Of a stretch of 64,000 bases of DNA, positions 9,172-15,733 are shown piece after piece. A program made the position numbers and the translations under genes. Origin of the DNA: Parvularcula marina (GTDB taxonomy: Bacteria; Pseudomonadota; Alphaproteobacteria; Caulobacterales; Parvularculaceae); the NCBI RefSeq assembly GCF_003399445.1, contig NZ_QUQO01000001.1, forward strand, positions 1,609,001-1,673,000. The letters are read 5' to 3'. Under the pieces are notes generated by a model that searched no databases, was not told the origin of the DNA, and was given only the letters and a program-made list of their open reading frames with translations. Every line of letters begins with the position of its first letter. The first letter of the stretch is position 1.

Positions 9172-10349
9172 TTACTTATTCGCTTCTCTTTCTTCTCAGC
9201 AGCGTTTCAGCAAGCGCCGCCACTGATCTGCCGTGCACAGAAGGCAGTGTTCGCCTCCTTGCCGATTTCCCAGGCGCTCGTGCCGAAGATTGCCGCAGGA
9301 CCAAGAACGGATTTGCTATAGTCATCCGACCGGAGGCCGAGCCGATCAACAAAAGCCCCTGGTATGCCTTCGATATCGTAATGGACGAACAAGCCGAGGT
9401 CGCGACCACAGTCACGGTCAATATCCGCTATATCTATGGCAAACACCGGTATGATCCCAAACGGTTTGACGAAGAAACGGGCTGGACGTTGCTGCCTGAA
9501 AAAGACGTCCATGTCCGCGATGACGGTAAATTTGCCCGTTTCGTGTTCGATGTCACAGAACCCCGTACACGGATTGCTGCTCAACCGCTCTTTGATCCAG
9601 CCGATCGCGAAGCATGGACGAAAGACTATGCCCAGCGTGCTGGCTTCGACCTGACCGAGGCCGGCAAAACCCCGAATGATCATTCCGTCTGGCACATGAG
9701 CTCCCCTGCCGAAAAGCAGGACGCCCCGCATCTGCTCATCATTGGCGGTCAGCACCCGCCAGAAGTGCCTGGCACAATTGCCATGCGGGCCTTCCTTGAT
9801 CGTCTGGGGGAAGATGATGAGCTGACGGCTGCTTTCCGCCAGCAATTCCACATCGACATCTTCCCGACCCTCAATCCTGACGGGATCGCAGCCGGGCACT
9901 GGCGATTTAACAGCCAGCTAGTCGATATGAACCGCGACTGGGGACCGTTCGAGCAAGTCGAAACACGCCTCGTTCGAGACCTCATGGAAACGCGTACCGA
10001 ATCGGGTGGTCAACCCGTTCTGATGATTGATTTTCACGCGACTTTCAAAGGTGATATTCTGTACACCCCGACCGGCGAAGATGGTGAGCGCTACCAGCCG
10101 TTCCTCAACGCATGGTCGGAAGGCATCACCTCCCGCATGGGCGGAGGACCAGGCTTCATCGTCGATCCGCGCTCGAATCCGGGGCTGCCGACCGCTAAAA
10201 GCTGGTTCACATCGACCTATGATGCCCCCGGCCTCACCGTTGAGCTGGCGGACAAGACGAATGCTGTTCGCGCTCAAAAGCTTGGGCGAGCCGCTGCCGA
10301 GGAATTACTGCACATCCTTCCTGATTATGCCGCTGATATAACAAAATAG
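9168..10349 (+). CDS. M14-family zinc carboxypeptidase, exported
   Basis: A 393-residue zinc metallopeptidase of family M14. The first zinc ligands are seen as HPPE in IGGQHPPEVPG. The core TLNPDGIAAGHWRFN...DMNRDW has the conserved asparagine and arginines, IDFHATF gives the third ligand, and GLTVELAD the catalytic glutamate. A short signal peptide (MITYSLLFLLSSVSASA) points to the periplasm. The start at 9168 overlaps the upstream stop (ATGA); a longer reading frame upstream lies inside the transporter gene and is rejected. M14 enzymes remove C-terminal residues or deacylate amino acids, so a peptide or N-acyl amino acid is the likely substrate class. Confidence 0.88.
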   Translation: MITYSLLFLLSSVSASAATDLPCTEGSVRLLADFPGARAEDCRRTKNGFAIVIRPEAEPINKSPWYAFDIVMDEQAEVATTVTVNIRYIYGKHRYDPKRFDEETGWTLLPEKDVHVRDDGKFARFVFDVTEPRTRIAAQPLFDPADREAWTKDYAQRAGFDLTEAGKTPNDHSVWHMSSPAEKQDAPHLLIIGGQHPPEVPGTIAMRAFLDRLGEDDELTAAFRQQFHIDIFPTLNPDGIAAGHWRFNSQLVDMNRDWGPFEQVETRLVRDLMETRTESGGQPVLMIDFHATFKGDILYTPTGEDGERYQPFLNAWSEGITSRMGGGPGFIVDPRSNPGLPTAKSWFTSTYDAPGLTVELADKTNAVRAQKLGRAAAEELLHILPDYAADITK

Positions 10350-10359
10350 GAGCCGTACA

Positions 10360-11760
10360 ATGATGAATAGCCTGATTTCCGGATGGCTGTTGATTCTCGC
10401 GTCCAGTTCCTCACCTTCTTCGCCGCAGACTGTCGAAGATGTCTTTACACCCGAGCACCGCAACATGCTCGTCATGCAAGTTGAGGCCGCCATCGCCAAC
10501 GCACAGGCCGATCATGGCGTCATCTCCCGCAAAGTGGCGCGGGAAATTGGACGTACCGCAACGCTAGAGTATGCTCCCCTCGACGAAGTCGCAGCGGAGT
10601 ATAAAATTGTCCGGCACCGGATGGTCGCGCTCCTCAATGTCTGGCGCCGCTCATTAAGTCCTGAAGCCCAGAACGCGCTTCATTTTGGCGCCACCACCGT
10701 CGACATCTATGATACTGTCCGTATTCTGCAGGTGCGCGAGAGCATCGGTCTGCTCCGTGAAGACATGCTGGCGGTCGAAGCCCTGCTTGTTGAATTGGCC
10801 CGCGAGTATCGCGATACCCCCATGATCGGCCGTACTCTAGGCCAGCACGCTTTGCCCATCACCTTCGGCAAGAAGGCCTCCGTCTGGGCTGCCGCGAACC
10901 GTCGGAACATTGAGCGGCTGAATGACATGGAATGCCGCCTGGTCACCCTCGGCGTCTTCCGCGGTGCCGTTGGTACCCATCTGGGACTGGGGCCAAAGGG
11001 CATCGAAATTGAAAATTCGGTCGCCGAGTCTCTGGGTCTTGGCCCTGTGACCCCCGCCGACTGGCACGGGATGCGAGATGTCTTCGGGGAGTATGCTTCG
11101 GTTCTTTCCATCAGCTCCCGGACATATTCCAAGATTGGTGAGGAGATCTTCTTTCTCCAATCGACGGATATCGGCGAAGTCTATGAACGCCGCGCCTCAA
11201 CCGCGATCAGCAGCAGCACCATGCCGCACAAGCGGAATCCAAGCCGTTCAGAAGCCCTGATACATTGGGGGCGTGTCATCCCCGCCGAGGCGAACATTCT
11301 GATGGATGATATCGCCAATGCGTTTGAACGCGACAACACCTCCCGCCCGAATAGCACGATTGAAGATCTGTCAGTTGATGCAGCCGAGATGATGGATGAT
11401 CTCGAATCCCTGCTAGAGCGGCTGGAGGTCGAGCCGGACAGAATGGCTGAAAATCTTGGCCGCACGGATGGAATGATCCTTGCCCAGCGGATTGTCTTTG
11501 CACTGCAAGAGGATGTCGGCAAGGAAGCAGCTGAGGCGCATGTCACCGAGGCAGCGCGGGCATCTTTGACGCAAGGCTTGAGTTTTCGGGAGTCATTGCT
11601 GGCCGATCCTGAAATCGGCCCCTATTTGACCGACAATATTGATGAGCTTCTTGATCCGTCTACTTACCTTGGCTTGTCCGCGGAGCAGGCTGACGAGACT
11701 ATTGCCTGGCTGGCCTCAACGCCAGCAACCCCGGTCTGCGGCGAGACGTCTGCGAGATAG
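10360..11760 (+). CDS. Fumarase/aspartase-superfamily lyase
   Basis: A 466-residue member of the fumarase/aspartase superfamily, closest in look to adenosylsuccinate lyase and 3-carboxymuconate cycloisomerase. The family signature SSTMPHKRNPSRSEA is intact, and HFGATTVDIYDT matches the second conserved region. These enzymes cleave C-N or C-O bonds of succinyl compounds and usually release fumarate. The first 20 residues (MMNSLISGWLLILASSSSP) are hydrophobic and precede the usual start of the fold; they could be a signal peptide, though no positive charge is present. The start has TAGGAGC nine bases upstream. It closes the receptor operon. A housekeeping purB role is unlikely in this context; a catabolic lyase is inferred. 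Confidence 0.82.
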   Translation: MMNSLISGWLLILASSSSPSSPQTVEDVFTPEHRNMLVMQVEAAIANAQADHGVISRKVAREIGRTATLEYAPLDEVAAEYKIVRHRMVALLNVWRRSLSPEAQNALHFGATTVDIYDTVRILQVRESIGLLREDMLAVEALLVELAREYRDTPMIGRTLGQHALPITFGKKASVWAAANRRNIERLNDMECRLVTLGVFRGAVGTHLGLGPKGIEIENSVAESLGLGPVTPADWHGMRDVFGEYASVLSISSRTYSKIGEEIFFLQSTDIGEVYERRASTAISSSTMPHKRNPSRSEALIHWGRVIPAEANILMDDIANAFERDNTSRPNSTIEDLSVDAAEMMDDLESLLERLEVEPDRMAENLGRTDGMILAQRIVFALQEDVGKEAAEAHVTEAARASLTQGLSFRESLLADPEIGPYLTDNIDELLDPSTYLGLSAEQADETIAWLASTPATPVCGETSAR

Positions 11761-11797
11761 CTCGTTCAGACATCGCGCTTAAGCTACGAAACTCAAG

Positions 11798-11831
11798 AAA
11801 AAAGCCCGGACAATTCGTCCGGGCTTTTTTA
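11798..11831 (+). terminator. Bidirectional rho-independent terminator
   Basis: A perfect stem (AAAGCCCGGAC / GTCCGGGCTTT) with A-runs on one side and T-runs on the other ends the lyase operon on the plus strand and can also end the convergent DUF1328 gene. Confidence 0.9.
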
Positions 11832-11848
11832 TTCTCATGTGGCGCCTG

Positions 11849-12022
11849 TTAAAGAGGGCTTCGCCCACGGACTGCACGCGCGATAAACGTGACGACCAAA
11901 AGCGCCAAGAAAATGAAGAACAGAATTTGCGCAATACCGGCCGATGCGCCGGCGATGCCGCCGAATCCAAGTGCTGCTGCGGCAATGGCAAGTACGAAAA
12001 AAGCAAGTGCCCATCCAAGCAT
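11849..12022 (-). CDS. DUF1328 small membrane protein (YtjA-like)
   Basis: A 57-residue protein that is nearly all hydrophobic: [22 protein letters not shown] followed by a second helix [16 protein letters not shown]. This matches the DUF1328/YtjA family of tiny inner-membrane proteins. The start at 12022 is fixed by AGGAGATATTACC just before it. An EcfG-type promoter (12104-12080) lies about 60 bp upstream, so it should belong to the general stress regulon. The molecular role of the family is unknown. Confidence 0.85.
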   Translation of the reverse strand: MLGWALAFFVLAIAAAALGFGGIAGASAGIAQILFFIFLALLVVTFIARAVRGRSPL

Positions 12023-12079
12023 GGTAATATCTCCTAATAACAAACTATTGGTTCGAAGCTAAATCGCTTACACGGAATA

Positions 12080-12104
12080 AACGAGGTGGCCTCACTGCGG
12101 TTCC
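12080..12104 (-). promoter_or_regulatory. EcfG-type promoter for the DUF1328 gene
   Basis: Reading the minus strand, GGAAC (12104-12100) is followed by exactly 16 bases and CGTT (12083-12080), the known alphaproteobacterial EcfG consensus. The gene start lies 58 bp downstream. Confidence 0.8.
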
Positions 12105-12222
12105 CAGAGGGCCAGAATTAAATCTTCGACCGGCCGGGAACTTTATCGGAACTCTCGCTTTTTATCCCCTGAACCGCGCTGTGCGCCTGAGTTTCTGGTC
12201 ACGACGCTAACTGCCATTTGGC

Positions 12223-13098
12223 ATGAAAAGGGGTGTGCCTAAGATCATGATCGTCCTTATCAATCGGGATTCTGGGTCCACTTCTGATCGCACGAGCGCA
12301 GAGCTGCAGCAGATATTGCAGGAACACGATTTGACTGCCCAAATTATAGAGACGCGCTCAGATGACCTGACACGCGATATCTCTGACACGGTCGAAAAAG
12401 ATCCTGAAATGATCATCGCGATCGGTGGCGATGGCACGGCAGCATGCCTTCTCGACCAATGCCATGGCCGTGATATTGAAGTTCTTCCGCTTCCCGGCGG
12501 CACCATGAATCTCTTACATAAATCTTTGCACGGTGAATTTGACGACTGGCAGGATTGCCTGACCAAGGCATTGACAACGGGCAGGGCCCGCAAGATTTCC
12601 TGTGGTCAGGTTGCTGACAGGACATTTTATGTTGGCGCAACCTTCGGACAGCTTTCCCACCTCTCCGAAGTCCGGGAAAAAATCCGTGAAGGCAGTTTCA
12701 CAGAAGCTGCCGATGAACTCATCAAGACAGAGGCTCTCGACCTCACGACGACGCTTGAAATCACCTATAAGGAAGCAACAGGCTGCGAAGCGCGACTTGA
12801 TGCAACTGCGGTCGGCTCACTCCTCATCGCTGGGAATGGCCCTGCTCATTACCGCTTTGATATTGGTATCATGGATCCCGGCTCTCATTTCTCACTTGCG
12901 AAAACGGCGCTTGCCGCCATCGTCAATGACTGGCGCAAACTGGAAGATATCGATTTCATTCGGACACGTGCCTTCACCGTGTTTGACAATGAGAGAGACG
13001 AGATTGCCGCGACACTCGACGGTGAACCGGCAGAACTCCCCAATCTGTGTGACGTCAAAATCAAAGAGAATGTCGTATCAGTACGAACCGCAAAATGA
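12223..13098 (+). CDS. Diacylglycerol/lipid kinase family protein
   Basis: A 291-residue protein of the diacylglycerol kinase catalytic family (YegS/DgkB-like), which phosphorylates lipids using ATP. The nucleotide motif AIGGDGTAACLL is present near residue 67 and PLPGGTMNLL matches the substrate-side PxGTxN motif. The N-terminus (IMIVLINRDSGS) is the usual beta strand and N-x-SG loop. The start could also be the internal ATG at 12247, eight codons later. The next gene overlaps by 4 bp, forming a two-gene operon with a phosphoesterase. It sits inside the stress island, but no clear EcfG promoter precedes it: two GGAAC boxes at 12137-12152 lack a matching CGTT. Confidence 0.85.
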   Translation: MKRGVPKIMIVLINRDSGSTSDRTSAELQQILQEHDLTAQIIETRSDDLTRDISDTVEKDPEMIIAIGGDGTAACLLDQCHGRDIEVLPLPGGTMNLLHKSLHGEFDDWQDCLTKALTTGRARKISCGQVADRTFYVGATFGQLSHLSEVREKIREGSFTEAADELIKTEALDLTTTLEITYKEATGCEARLDATAVGSLLIAGNGPAHYRFDIGIMDPGSHFSLAKTALAAIVNDWRKLEDIDFIRTRAFTVFDNERDEIAATLDGEPAELPNLCDVKIKENVVSVRTAK

Positions 13099-13907
13099 AC
13101 ATCACCCGCCTGGCGCATGTGGCGGACCTGCATTTCGGCGCGCTTGATAAAGCTGCGTTAGACGTCTTCACGTCTTTCATTCAGTCAAACAACGTTGAAG
13201 GAATTGTGATCTCGGGCGACCTCACCCAACGTGGTAGCCATCACGAATTTGAGCAATTCAAGGCCTGGTCTCGTGAGGTTTCAGTACCTCTCATCTGCGT
13301 ACCGGGCAACCATGATACGCCCATGTATAGCGTGGCACGCCGCGCCATAAGCCCGTTCAGACGATATAATTCATATACAGATCACATCCCGGCTTCCGGT
13401 ACTTTTGGTTCATTCCAGGTCGAAGGGCTGAATACCGCTCGTGGATGGCAATTCCGGCTCAACTGGGCGGAAGGGTCGGTCAGGCAAGGTGATCTGACAG
13501 AACTGCTTGGCAGATACCCCAAAGATTCGGACACTATCTCCGTCATTGCGTGTCATCACCCCTTCCTCTCCCCGCCGTCTTCGCCTTTGCGGATCCGTAC
13601 ACGCCGCGGCGTCTGGGCCAGTCGGGCAGTGGCCGATAGTAAGGTGAGCCTGCTCCTTGCCGGCCATGTCCACACCCCCACCACGACCTGGCGAGGCACA
13701 AAGGAGAAAGGCTATCTTTCGGTGACGTCCGGAACGCTATCGCAACGGCTCCGCCGTCATCCGCCCAGTTTCAATCTCATTTCTCTTTATCAGGACAAGA
13801 TCGAAATCGAGGCTGTCATGGCGACAGAAGCTCAAGCTGGCCACCGCAAGATACTGGGGACTTGGCCTCGGCAGGGCAGCCAAATCCTTCCCCACCCAAA
13901 CCGGTAA
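13095..13907 (+). CDS. Calcineurin-like metallophosphoesterase
   Basis: A 270-residue metallophosphoesterase. The five metal-binding motifs of the family are visible in order: HVADLHFGA (D-x-H), ISGDLTQRG (GDxxxxG), CVPGNHDTPM (GNHD), ACHHPFL (H) and LLAGHVHTPT (GHxH). The family includes cAMP phosphodiesterase CpdA (Icc) and lipid or nucleotide phosphatases; no signal peptide is seen. It overlaps the upstream lipid kinase by 4 bp (ATGA), which suggests the two act on a shared lipid or phosphorylated product. The precise substrate is unknown. Confidence 0.87.
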   Translation: MNITRLAHVADLHFGALDKAALDVFTSFIQSNNVEGIVISGDLTQRGSHHEFEQFKAWSREVSVPLICVPGNHDTPMYSVARRAISPFRRYNSYTDHIPASGTFGSFQVEGLNTARGWQFRLNWAEGSVRQGDLTELLGRYPKDSDTISVIACHHPFLSPPSSPLRIRTRRGVWASRAVADSKVSLLLAGHVHTPTTTWRGTKEKGYLSVTSGTLSQRLRRHPPSFNLISLYQDKIEIEAVMATEAQAGHRKILGTWPRQGSQILPHPNR

Positions 13908-13941
13908 TCTCCATACGTGCCCTGCAAAAGGGTGAGGGAAC

Positions 13942-13967
13942 GGAACCCCAGAACATGCTCATGCGTA
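13942..13967 (+). promoter_or_regulatory. Probable EcfG-type promoter, DUF883 operon
   Basis: GGAAC (13942-13946), a 17-base spacer, then CGTA (13964-13967). It is one base longer and one base off the exact consensus, so weaker than the others here. The start codon follows 35 bp later. Confidence 0.5.
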
Positions 13968-14002
13968 GGTAGGGTGTGCAATTTTTTTGGAGGTTTCACA
14001 TC

Positions 14003-14296
14003 ATGAATACCCAAACGACGAATGTGAATGGTGAGAGCCACGATCTGGACACTCTTCGCGCGGATGTTTCGGCCCTGCGGGCTGATTTGCAGACGCTTCT
14101 TTCCGATGCCGGCAAAGTTGCAGGTGAATTCGCTGACAGCGGTATGAAGCGCGGCAAGGAAGCTGCGTCCCGCATGTCATCGGCAGGCAAGGACGGCATT
14201 GCGAAGGCTGAGAACAGCGTGAAGGATCATCCCGTCGCCGCCCTCGGCATCGCTTTCGCCTTTGGTGCCCTTCTGGGCTTTGCCAAGCGGAAATAA
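14003..14296 (+). CDS. DUF883 family protein (YqjD/ElaB-like)
   Basis: A 97-residue protein with a polar helical N-terminus (TLRADVSALRADLQTLLSDAG) and one C-terminal membrane segment (PVAALGIAFAFGALLGFA) ending in KRK. This is the layout of the YqjD/ElaB family, tail-anchored inner-membrane proteins that bind ribosomes in stationary-phase E. coli. The start at 14003 follows TTGGAGG; an in-frame upstream ATG at 13976 has no such site. It is three bases from the next gene, and the yqjD-yqjE pairing is known in enterobacteria. A candidate EcfG promoter lies upstream. Confidence 0.85.
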   Translation: MNTQTTNVNGESHDLDTLRADVSALRADLQTLLSDAGKVAGEFADSGMKRGKEAASRMSSAGKDGIAKAENSVKDHPVAALGIAFAFGALLGFAKRK

Positions 14297-14299
14297 CCA

Positions 14300-14698
14300 G
14301 TGGACAAGGCTAAGCTTCGCCTGTTTGCCGGGATCGCTGGCGCCCTCTTTGGCTTTTGTGGCTTGGTGGCGCTGGCGGTCGCTGGCAGTATTGCATTGGC
14401 CGCGGCGATTGGCCTTGGTCCAGCCGTGGCTGTACTCGCGGGCGCTTTTCTTCTGCTCGCGATAATGTGTTTCAGCTTTTTCCTTCTGCCGACGAAATCG
14501 ATCGAGGAAGAAATCCATCAGGCTGAGGAGTTGGGATCTGCGGCCCTCGCAGACCTTCCCTTTGATACCCTCAAGCAGTTTATCAAGAAGCACCCATTAT
14601 CCGCTACCGCGATCGCACTTACAGTTGGCTATAGCCTGATCAAGAACCCGCAAGGCCTGGCAAAGCAGGCACAGCGGGCGATGATCCATTTTATGTAA
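14300..14698 (+). CDS. Phage-holin-like membrane protein (YqjE-like)
   Basis: A 132-residue protein starting with GTG. Two long hydrophobic segments (FAGIAGALFGFCGLVALAV and ALAAAIGLGPAVAVLAGAF, then LLLAIMCFSFFLL) are followed by an amphipathic helical region and a weaker C-terminal hydrophobic stretch. This fits the holin-superfamily-type YqjE proteins that accompany DUF883 proteins in many proteobacteria; it is not a phage gene here. It begins three bases after the DUF883 stop, so the two are co-translated. Function is unknown beyond membrane association and stress context. Confidence 0.7.
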   Translation: MDKAKLRLFAGIAGALFGFCGLVALAVAGSIALAAAIGLGPAVAVLAGAFLLLAIMCFSFFLLPTKSIEEEIHQAEELGSAALADLPFDTLKQFIKKHPLSATAIALTVGYSLIKNPQGLAKQAQRAMIHFM

Positions 14699-14716
14699 AA
14701 ATTTTTCCGCGAGGCC

Positions 14717-14741
14717 GGAACCAACTTCGGATGCCGGCGTT
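14717..14741 (+). promoter_or_regulatory. EcfG-type promoter with no gene behind it
   Basis: GGAAC (14717-14721), exactly 16 bases, CGTT (14738-14741). No coding frame starts in the next 190 bp; instead a C-rich sequence ending in a 14-bp perfect hairpin follows, read here as a small RNA. Confidence 0.75.
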
Positions 14742-14747
14742 TTAGAT

Positions 14748-14832
14748 TAGATACCTGCCCACCCTGCGGGTGTTTTCCTGCCCAAAGGAGCCGATGCCCC
14801 TCTGCCCCTGCCTCAGCATCGGCTCCTTTACC
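14748..14832 (+). ncRNA. Candidate stress-regulated small RNA, about 85 nt
   Basis: A predicted transcript from the EcfG promoter at 14717-14741. It would contain a short hairpin (CACCC-TGC-GGGTG, 14760-14772), a single-stranded TTTTCCTGCCC, and a 14-bp perfect stem (14784-14797 with 14816-14829) whose 18-base loop is almost all C and T. The stem ends in CCTTT, a weak T-run for a terminator. The loop could pair with purine-rich ribosome-binding sites. Caulobacter has a sigma-T-dependent sRNA, GsrN, that works through a C-rich loop; any relation is inferred. The exact 5' and 3' ends are estimates. Confidence 0.55.
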
Positions 14833-14879
14833 CCCCCACATTTACTTACATTTTTATCCGTTTACGTCTTTTTCTAGAC

Positions 14880-14904
14880 GGAACCATTTCCTCAGCCGAT
14901 CGTT
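14880..14904 (+). promoter_or_regulatory. EcfG-type promoter for entericidin/dps
   Basis: GGAAC (14880-14884), 16 bases, CGTT (14901-14904), ending 27 bp before the entericidin start codon. The dps gene follows and may be read through. Confidence 0.8.
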
Positions 14905-14931
14905 TCTATTGGGACAACCATGGAGGCTATC

Positions 14932-15069
14932 ATGAGACGCTATTGGAAACTTTTCGCCATGTCCCTCTTCGCAGCGGGAACTGTCGCCTGCTCAACTATC
15001 GAAGGCGTTGGCAAGGACGTCGAGGAAGTTGGCGAGGAAATTCAGGAGACCTCTGAGAACAATCGTTGA
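14932..15069 (+). CDS. Entericidin-like small lipoprotein
   Basis: A 45-residue lipoprotein. The signal peptide MRRYWKLFAMSLFAAG leads into a lipobox TVAC with the modified cysteine at residue 20. The mature 26 residues (STIEGVGKDVEEVGEEIQ...) match entericidin A/B, stationary-phase lipoproteins linked to cell lysis or envelope stress in enterobacteria. TGGAGG lies 6 bases upstream of the ATG. The exact EcfG promoter before it makes it a direct member of the local stress regulon. Confidence 0.85.
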   Translation: MRRYWKLFAMSLFAAGTVACSTIEGVGKDVEEVGEEIQETSENNR

Positions 15070-15163
15070 GGCGAAAAAAGCGCGAGAACTGGACCGGAAG
15101 AACTTCAGTTCGATCCGGCCCATTTTCGCATTCCAATTTCATTTTTTTACAGACGGATAGAAC

Positions 15164-15676
15164 ATGACCAATACTGCATTGAAAATCGCAACGACCGAAT
15201 TTGAACCCGATGTCGGAATGACCGACCAGGAACGCGCGGATGTCGCTAACGCCCTCTCACACGTTCTCGCCGACACCTACATGCTATTTATCAAAACCCA
15301 AGGCATTCACTGGAATGTGACGGGTCCGTCGTTCGTCGGCATCCACAAGCTGACCGAAGAACACTATGAGAATATGTATGAGGCGATCGACAAGATTGCT
15401 GAACGCATCCGTGCGCTTGGGATCAAAGCCCCGGCTAGCTATGCCAAATATGGCGAGCTGTCCTCCATCTCCGACAATGGTGATGACTATTCTTCAGTTG
15501 GGGATATGCTCAACACGCTGATCAGTGACCACCAAAAAGCCGTGCAATCCATGCGCAAAGCAATTGGTTGGTGCGAAGACAAAAAGGACTTCGTCACTGC
15601 TGATATGATGATCGAACGAATGGCCTGGCACGAGGAAGCGATCTGGATGCTCAAATCCCTATCTGCAAGTTCGTAA
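15164..15676 (+). CDS. dps: Dps-family DNA-protecting ferritin
   Basis: A 170-residue Dps/ferritin-like protein. The intersubunit ferroxidase pattern is visible: THWN-like IHWNVTGPSF, then H-x6-E-x2-Y-x2-M/L-x2-A/D (LTEEHYENMYEAIDKIAERIRALG). The C-terminal helix WHEEAIWMLKSL is typical. Dps oxidises and stores iron with peroxide and shields DNA. It lies 94 bp after the entericidin gene; that gap holds an imperfect GCGAAAA/TTTTCGC hairpin rather than a clear promoter. GSR control of dps is well known in this class and is likely here by read-through from 14880-14904. Confidence 0.92.
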   Translation: MTNTALKIATTEFEPDVGMTDQERADVANALSHVLADTYMLFIKTQGIHWNVTGPSFVGIHKLTEEHYENMYEAIDKIAERIRALGIKAPASYAKYGELSSISDNGDDYSSVGDMLNTLISDHQKAVQSMRKAIGWCEDKKDFVTADMMIERMAWHEEAIWMLKSLSASS

Positions 15677-15700
15677 TCCGACCACGCAGACAACCTTTTC

Positions 15701-15732
15701 AAAGGCGGGAGTTCATCAACTCCCGCCTTTTT
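15701..15732 (+). terminator. Terminator between dps and the histidine kinase
   Basis: AAAGGCGGGAGTT / AACTCCCGCCTTT stem with a short loop followed by TTTTG. It ends dps and, read on the other strand, the kinase gene whose stop lies at 15734. Confidence 0.88.
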
Positions 15733-15733
15733 G

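Noticed and set aside
12137-12160. Two GGAAC boxes before the lipid kinase gene
   Set aside because: Neither is followed at 16-17 bases by CGTT (one has CTTT), so an EcfG promoter is not supported.
14300-14698. Holin-like gene as part of a phage lysis cassette
   Set aside because: It pairs with a DUF883 gene as in the chromosomal yqjD-yqjE arrangement and sits in the stress island, with no endolysin or phage gene nearby.
15071-15129. Hairpin GCGAAAA...TTTTCGC between entericidin and dps as a terminator
   Set aside because: The inner pairing is irregular and no T-run follows directly; kept only as a possible intercistronic structure.
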